From Crambe crambe (lineage: Eukaryota > Porifera > Demospongiae > Poecilosclerida > Crambeidae): DNA of 64,000 bases. Position 1 is the stretch's first letter; each line of letters begins with the position of its first letter. A program made the position numbers and the translations under genes. The stretch lies in contig OZ004589.1 of NCBI GenBank assembly GCA_963924555.1, forward strand, positions 5,952,001 through 6,016,000, read 5' to 3'. This document shows positions 57,501 through 64,000 of this stretch, piece after piece. A model generated the notes under the pieces. It had not been told where the DNA came from. It saw only the letters and a program-made list of their open reading frames with translations, and made no database searches.

Positions 57501-58582
57501 ATTGATGAGTCAACTCCTCTCGACACTCTTGTTGGAGACTGGGATCGAATCTTTAAAGACGATATCTTAAGCATGGTCATGCTCACTCATCGTTCACTGA
57601 TTGCTCGCTGGTTGAAATGGGCTCTGATGGTACACCACCTCCGTGAAGAACTGGCTCACTACACAGCTGTGGGGGTTGTAGGGCTGGTCAACTCTGGCAA
57701 GTCACTACTTGTTAGTACATTATTTGACATTGATGTGAGTATAATGATGAAGTCTTTGCATAGCACTAATTCATCTGACTCTTACTGTAGGTTCCAGTGG
57801 GTACAACAGCCATCAAACGTACTACAGTGCCTTTCCTGTACAATCTAGATGGTATGATTAATGGTCTGGATGTGATCGATTTCCCTGGAGTGGATGACCG
57901 AGATGAAACCATCCCTGATTTGGCTGAACTTCTCTTATCTATCGCACAAGTTGTCATTTTTGTTGTGGACTACAGGTAGTTTAATAGCTTCTAGCTAGCT
58001 ATTATGCTTGGTGAGCTCACTGTGAATAATTATGTAGGAAAGCCCACACTGAGTCATCTAAGAAGTGGCTGGAAATGCTGGAAGACAAAGCAGTTCCTGT
58101 CCTGGTGTGTCTGACTTATGCTGATAAGCTTTATGCTGAACACATGGGGAAGGACGGGTCTCACCCTGATCCAAGAGAGATATCACGAGAAATCACAAAG
58201 GAAACAGAAGTAAGAAAAATACTTTTGAGGGTGAGGTGTGGGGCACAATATTTGATCACTCTCTAATTCTAAACGACCTTTGGCATTCAACATGTACACT
58301 TTTCTTTATTATGATTTACAGTATGTACTTTTCTATTTCCTATTCTTTCTGTAGATGATAATTGAGCAACTTGGTCAAGTCCCCTCTCACAAAGTCCAGT
58401 TCTTCTCCTTCAGTCAAGACCGAGACTCAGTCCTGAACAGCCCAGAGGGGAGGGAGAAACTGCAGAAGGCTGGCATTGGCACCCCCCAAGATGTGGGGGA
58501 CTGGCTGGCAAGGATATTCGAAAGTCAACTAGACCAAGATGAATTGGCTGAGAAGATACGAACATTTGTCCACAGAAACTAA
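51508..58582 (+). pseudogene. G6: Death-lipase-GTPase copy with frame breaks in the lipase exons
   Basis: Exons: 51508-51523, 51576-51632, 53764-54069, 54243-54824, 54884-54963, 55023-55330, 55389-55454, 55522-55670, 55729-56091, 56232-57734, 57791-57975, 58038-58209, 58355-58582. The leader (MASIADIAAVTKLTPASKID) and Death exon match G4. The small exon 4 is absent; the Death exon is extended by GLQ instead. The exon at 54884 is 80 nt instead of 81: one T is missing from the TTTTT run near 54920, which brings TGA into frame. The exon at 55522 is 149 nt against 234 in other copies, an 85-nt loss that removes the segment before TYLIDS and also shifts the frame. Exons 10 to 14, including the whole GTPase, are intact. 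It could yield a truncated Death protein or be dead. The 2.1-kb intron 51633-53763 holds no gene I recognise. The 3' half is closest to G2. Confidence 0.85.
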
Positions 58583-59010
58583 AACCACACTTCAATTTTA
58601 TAGACCCATTAATTTTTTGGAAGTACTTCATTAAATTTTGTGTTAGCTATAGCTAATTATTTTTCATACAAATTATGAAATTCAAATGATTTTCATTGCA
58701 GTACGTAGCTATATAGATGTGTACAGATGTAAGCAGTCAGTGGACATAATATTATTGAAATCATGGGTCAATAATGTCTCTTCCATCTACGGTGTGCATA
58801 GGATATATCCAAGCTTTAGACAGAAAAAGGACTTCCTTTGTTGTGGTTACCTTTGACTTCGATGTTCAGCTGATGCTTCTCTTTGATGACTAACTTGCAC
58901 TTTATAACAGATTTCAAAGCAGTGACGGAGTTCACACGGTTCACCTACCAGCTAGCTTGGGCGGGGCTAATTTATTACGCATGCGCAAAAGCGCCTTGGG
59001 AGAACTAGAA
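58583..59010. promoter_or_regulatory. Spacer between G6 and G7, with G7 promoter element
   Basis: Up to about 58950 it matches the G2-G3 spacer. 58958-59010 carries GGGCGGGGCTAAT and TTACGCATGCGCAAAAGCGCC just before the start, a GC box and an NRF1-like palindrome, as upstream of G3. Confidence 0.5.
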
Positions 59011-62000
59011 ATGGCTACGAAACAGAACGTCGAATATGAGACTTTACTTAGCTGCACTTCTGAACTGACTTCGGAAATCTCTGCAGATCCTCTCTCTGTT
59101 TCTGAGAAATTAGTTGCTAAAGGACTAATCCCTCCATCACTACATAGCTCAGCCCAACTGCAAGCCAAAGGGAAAGAACTGAAGGCCAGTGAATTGGTAC
59201 AACAAGTCACTAACAAAGTCAAGATATTTCCGAGCAAGTTTGGAGTATTCACGAGCATTCTGGGTGAATTTTTATGGCTGAAAGATGTGTTGGAGCTGAT
59301 CAATGAGAGATATCAGCAGCTCAACTTGGTAGGCTGTAGTCTGTATAGCTAGCTGGTATATTTCCATGAGGGAGAGAGAGAATCAGTTTACTACCAATTA
59401 TTCTGAGGGTTTTGATTCTTTTGTCATGAAATGCCTGACAAAAGTGATGAGGAAGGTGGGGATAAGTTCAGTATGTTTATTTGACCTAAGGCCAGTGTTA
59501 ATGACATTCATGTTTCTGGTCAGGATTTTTCCTCACAATCATGCGGGTGGGCGGTAGTTATTATCCATTATACCATTATTATCAATGTCAAAAATGTCCA
59601 TTTTCTAGCCACAAAATCATCACAAGTACAAGCTGCAGCTACTCTGCAGAGTAGCTGTATAAATAATACAATAATGGCTTCTGGAGCGGTGCCAATTTTC
59701 CAATGCGGGCGGTTGACCAGAAACATGAATATCATTAACACTGGCCTAATGTATGGGGTGTGGTTCAAGAGATTATTCATAGCAAGCTAGCAACATCAAT
59801 AAATAATGTTATTTTAATTGCTTTGATTATAGAATTCAGACTCTCAGAGGTCACCACAGGAATCACTCAGCTCCACTAGAACTGGCAATGACATTAATGG
59901 CAGAGGGAATCAAGGTACTTACTTAGCCACTAATCCTATCCAAAAAGAGGGCAACCTCTCAAGAAACTGTCATCAATGTGTCCTGGTTTGTGTGACAATA
60001 ATTATCACTGTACATACTGTACACTGTACTGGATTTTGCAAGTTATTTGCAACATCCATTTAACTTACAGCGCATGCGCATTGAAGGCTGCAATGTAACA
60101 AATCAGTATGCTACTTAGGCATAGAATCTCACTCTATGACCCATCCGCAGCAGATAATCTTATGGCATCCTGCGAGCCATACCACACAAAAGCTTACAGT
60201 GAAGATATGAGGTGAAGGACTTGGTTACATTCAGAGTCAAGTAGCCAAAACCTTGGTGTGGACAAATCCACTGTATACCAGAGTTTCTAAGCATATTTCT
60301 TGCAACAGGCTCTGTAAGCAAAAAAAGGAGGAACTGCCATTTAGAAAAATAGCACCTCCTGCTCAGACTTTATTCTTGAACCTGGCATATACCTTAGAGA
60401 GAACTAGCTCATGATTACATGAATTGCAGCTTGAAGTTGACACTTCACCATTTGTAGATTTTTATATGAAAAAGTAATTTCCGCTCTCCAGAGAAATAAT
60501 TTTCTTCGGCAGAAATACATTCATGATGTTTCCCTCTATAGCATAGACCATAGCTATTTGGTCTATTTGATCTATTTGGTCTTTACCTGATTGACAGAAT
60601 GGGTCATTACAATGTGAGGGGTGGCTATAAGTATAGACCCCTTGCAGTAGGTGTGGCTTGGACATACGAAACCACTGTGCCATGTTGGAGGGTGCTATCA
60701 TCTACTATTATATATAGGCTTATTTTTCTCCCATGCAAACACAGGCTACGTAGCTTTGCTAAACTAATTCTGTAATGATATACACCTACCTTATTTTGCA
60801 GAATCTTCATTTCTGAATTCACAAATAGCTGAATTAAAATCCCAGCTCATTTCTTTCAAGAAAGTCAATAGTGACCAAGAAAAAGTGGAAACTTCACTTA
60901 ATATTCTCATCAGTACACAAATTGAACAGTTCATTACCACTTGCTTACGGACTGAATGTGATCCAGATGAGTTACGTAAAGCTTTAACTGACTTTCGTTG
61001 CAATGAAATTCTCATCAACGATGAAATTTTGAAATGGTCTATGGAGAAAATTGATTCCATCACTTCACTGAAATCGGAAATTTATCATCAGAGTAGCAAG
61101 GAAACTAAAAAGGTATTTTGTGATGATGCAATTTACCATGCTACTTTATGTTGCTATGCTGTAAGCACCTGTGATACAAAGAATTTTAAAGATTTCTTCA
61201 AAGGTTATCATCATAGTTTTGATGAAGCATCTTTATCAATTCCTCGTGATCAAGCAGTCGACAGATATCTCATAGCAAGAAAGGCAAAAACATACTTCAT
61301 TGCTTTTAAAGGTGAACTTCTACTATCAGATTGGCAAAAACAGTTCACATCATTTGCAGAAGGTATATATAACATAATAGTAAAGAAAAAGAACAAAAGT
61401 CAATTTTAGAAATCATTGTTTTTTGTTGTTTTTTTTCTTATGTTAGCAAATGAGTTCTAAACATTCTTCCCTCTTCTGTGTAGATGTAGTATTATGACCT
61501 TTGACCTGCCATCCCTACTTAGAGAGTGCTAATGCACTCTCGATTATAGCTATAATACATATCTGGCTAATTTTACATCTCTTGGTATATGAATGTAGCT
61601 AATAATTATTATTTTGCAGGAATTCAGCTGCAGACTGATCGCATACCTTTAAGGTTCTTAGTACAGCAGTTACATGATGGATTCCAAATTGTAGTCACAG
61701 GTATTGTTATTCCATAAAGACTCATTATGTCTAAGTTTACAGTACTCTCTATGTTACAGGATTTTCTTATGGAAGTCTCTTGGCCTTATCTGTCACTGCT
61801 TCATTGTGGAGACTACCAAATTTATTGAGATCTGATTTACTGAAAGAAAATTTTTGCTGTATAACATTCGGTCTGCCACTTATAAATCTCGCCAGCATTC
61901 AGGAAGCTATTGATGAGTCTCCTGAATTAGCAGCCACTATTCACTCATATTATGTCAAGAGTGATATATACCCTCGCCTTAATATTTTCCTCGACCCTGA

Positions 62001-64000
62001 GTATGAGAGTATATGCACTGATGTGCTTCTCAAACTTGGAGACTTTGATATTGACTTGGAAAACTTCACTACGGTATGTGCATTGAGTACTGTAGCTATC
62101 AGGTAATATCTATCATCCTGTACAGAATTTTCAGGGATTATCTGCTTCACTTCTTATTCATTACTTAAGTGTATTGCAAAGTTCTAAACAGGTTGGTTAA
62201 TCACATTGCTATATAATCAGCACAATTAGGATTTCTTTGTCTCTGAGGACACTAACATTCCTAATAAATATTTCACTTGATGTTATTATTCCAAATTAGG
62301 AGGGATTGTCTTTGTCCAAAGATGATACACTTGATGCTCTGAAAACTAAACTTCAAATGGTTTTGCCTCATCTGCTAGCTAGTGGACGGATAAAACAAGA
62401 ATTCCAACCCTTTAGCACATATCTGATTGATTCGGACCCCAAATCAGGTCTCATATTATGTCCACTAACGAAAGAACAAATTATAACTGAATTAAAGCAT
62501 CTGACGCAACCATTGATTGATGCTATCGATGACAAACTGTTTCACAAGGTTAGAATGTTCTGTCACATGTTACTGTAGCTACAAATAATTTTATTTGTTT
62601 CTACTTCTAGCATTCAATGTCTAACTATTCATGTAAATTGTTGAAGATTCTAAATTGTGATGATGATAAGAGTGCCAATAAGTCAATGGGTGATCTAATG
62701 TTAACTAAACCAAGCATCGGCTCAGTATCTTTTCATCGCCATGGCAAACAAATTGCTGTGACTATAAAAGGAAATAACATGTGGTTTTGTTATCAAGTGA
62801 AAGTTGGTAAACACTGGGAAAAAATTGAAGCAAGAGATGTCAGCCAGCGATCTATTCAATTCAACTATGATCCCGAATCAAATCCAGGATTATCATCAGA
62901 TGAAGTGAATATAAATGTATCTCTCTGTACACATTTCCATAATCCTGTAAGAGGAAAAGTGAAAATTGACCATAAGGTAATTAATAGGCTTACAACATAT
63001 TATGAAGCCCCTCACAGAACAATATGTAGGGTTATTCCACAATCACAGGGCTGTATACACTGCCATAGTCCAAGGGTGAGAGCAACGTGAACCATACAGC
63101 CTGAGTGGTTATAACATGCATAGTGATTGTGAAACAAGGGTGACCATGATGTGCTCTGATCTTAATCATAAAATTGTTGTAAATTGGTACTATACATTTT
63201 TCATTAGGTATACAAATTCACCTTTCGTCAGGAACAACTAGCTAAACTCAATCCTTCAGAATTGATAGAAGCAGCTTTTATGAGTGCCTTACTTGAACAG
63301 CATCCACATTCACAAAGTAAAGAAGTGAAGTGCTTCTCAAAGCGATTCGATACTCTACAAAAATTTTTAGAGCAAGCTGTATCTGTAGTTCCTATCGAAA
63401 GCCTTTTATTTGCTATAGTTCATTCCAATGATATTAGCATCTCCCATCAATGCTGCACCCACCTCATGAATCTACCCTTTACATTCCCACTCTCATTATT
63501 ATCATTGGATGGTTACCGTGCAGCTTCTGAATTCTTAGTCACAAGGTATCAAACAAAAGTTATTGATTTCAAGAGAGACTTAAGGAAGGATTATGAAGCA
63601 GCCATTGGCAAAAAGGTATTCAAAAAACTTGACAAGTTGTATGAAAAGGAAATAACCCCAGTGGAACGAGCAGGAGGTATTAAACAATTACTGGTACTTC
63701 CCTTTCCTTCTAACATTTCAGATGAACAACGACTTAGACAAATACTTCTCACTACATATGGAACTGCACCCTCTGATGATATCATGAAACAGTGCACATA
63801 TCTTGCTAGAACCTCTTCGATGATGTCCAAAGATCATAATACAAATCCAACTGTGCTGGATGCTATCAGTTCTCTTGATTTATCATTTGTTTATAACATT
63901 CAGTCTAAGCCAGACTCTGACACAGCATTTAGTTTAAAACCACCTTTGAATATATTAATTGAAGGCAGGAAAAAATTATCAGTATTGTCAAAACAAGCCT
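59011..64000 (+). CDS. G7: CARD-lipase-GTPase protein, partial at the right edge
   Basis: Exons: 59011-59328, 59833-59914, 60802-61362, 61620-61700, 61760-62073, 62135-62191, 62300-62548, 62611-62976, 63208 to beyond 64000; phases are consistent and I saw no stop. The CARD exon is almost identical to that of G3, and the linker again ends in phase 1 and can join straight to the lipase exon (SSFLNSQIAELKSQLISFKK), with no Death exon between. Lipase: YFIAFKGELLLSDW, TGFSYGS, KSDIYP, HSMSNY. The lipase and beta-domain exons are of the G4 type, sharing its unusual introns. The window ends within exon 11, before the GTPase. Compared with G4 it keeps a glutamine where G4 has its stop, and four extra residues (about 62011-62022) in exon 7. 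Confidence 0.85.
59490..59746. mobile_element. PIF/Harbinger-like MITE in intron 1 of G7
   Basis: 257 bp with inverted ends GGCCAGTGTTAATGA and continuing similarity through CATTCATGTTTCTGGTCA. TAA flanks both sides. The matching G3 intron reads TTTGACCTAATGTATGG (about 22996-23012) with no insert. The 3-bp TAA duplication and GGCC ends fit PIF/Harbinger. Confidence 0.85.
60120..60470 (+). mobile_element. Second IS630/Tc1-like transposase relic
   Basis: Matches 23530-23900 (for example ACCCATCCGCAGCAGATA, CACAAAAGCTTACAGTGAAG, TTTCTTGCAACAGGCTCTGT), with further deletions. Copied with the CARD exon block before G3 and G7 diverged. Confidence 0.7.

Overview
The window looks like animal nuclear DNA, most likely from a demosponge; this is inference. 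The genes are split by short GT-AG introns. Two are clear metazoan orthologues (PPWD1, COMMD9). One is a cysteine-rich multi-pass membrane protein of a type I associate with sponges. The spaces between genes are AT-rich and full of small DNA transposons. I see no bacterial operons, tRNA, rRNA or CRISPR array.

Layout. 1-6707, minus strand: PPWD1, running off the left edge, with an intronless receptor-like gene (1950-3716, plus strand) nested in one of its introns. 6877 to the right edge: a head-to-tail plus-strand array of seven copies of one large multi-exon gene, called G1 to G7 here. G1 is 6877-12818, G2 (pseudogene) 16846-22041, G3 22519-29539, G4 33343-40476, G5 43153-49101, G6 51508-58582 and G7 59011 to beyond 64000. 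Interspersed are a gag-like retroelement fossil (about 13385-13745), a 2.45-kb terminal-inverted-repeat transposon carrying a HIRAN gene and a chromodomain gene (13847-16298), a broken PHD-finger gene (30183-30727), a decayed duplicate of the PPWD1 5' half (41390-43005), a 3'-truncated COMMD9 (49243-51158) and many foldback or MITE insertions.

The array protein. Exon by exon reconstruction of G1 gives 14 exons and a 1501-residue product with all phases consistent. Its order is: CARD-like death fold, Death domain, class-3 lipase (alpha/beta hydrolase) with an apparently complete Ser-Asp-His triad, an IPT/Ig-like beta domain, a long helical region with a hypervariable segment, and a C-terminal P-loop GTPase (GLVNSGKS, DFPG, TYAD). 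I know of no named animal family with this architecture. The closest conceptual parallels are plant EDS1/PAD4 (lipase-like immune hubs) and animal NLR, IRG or GBP proteins (death folds and GTPase switches). The working hypothesis is a death-fold-coupled, GTPase-gated lipase used in cell-intrinsic immunity or self-recognition.

How the array evolves. The copies carry three interchangeable N-termini: CARD+Death (G1, G5, originally G2), a different CARD without Death (G3, G7), and a short leader plus Death (G4, G6). The swaps fall at phase-1 introns, so the Death exon is a symmetric cassette. The 3' half is nearly identical in all copies, which suggests gene conversion or recent duplication. A segment of exon 11 is highly divergent in sequence and length but always in frame. 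G1 and G5 each lie head to head with PPWD1 or its decayed copy, so a block containing both was duplicated.
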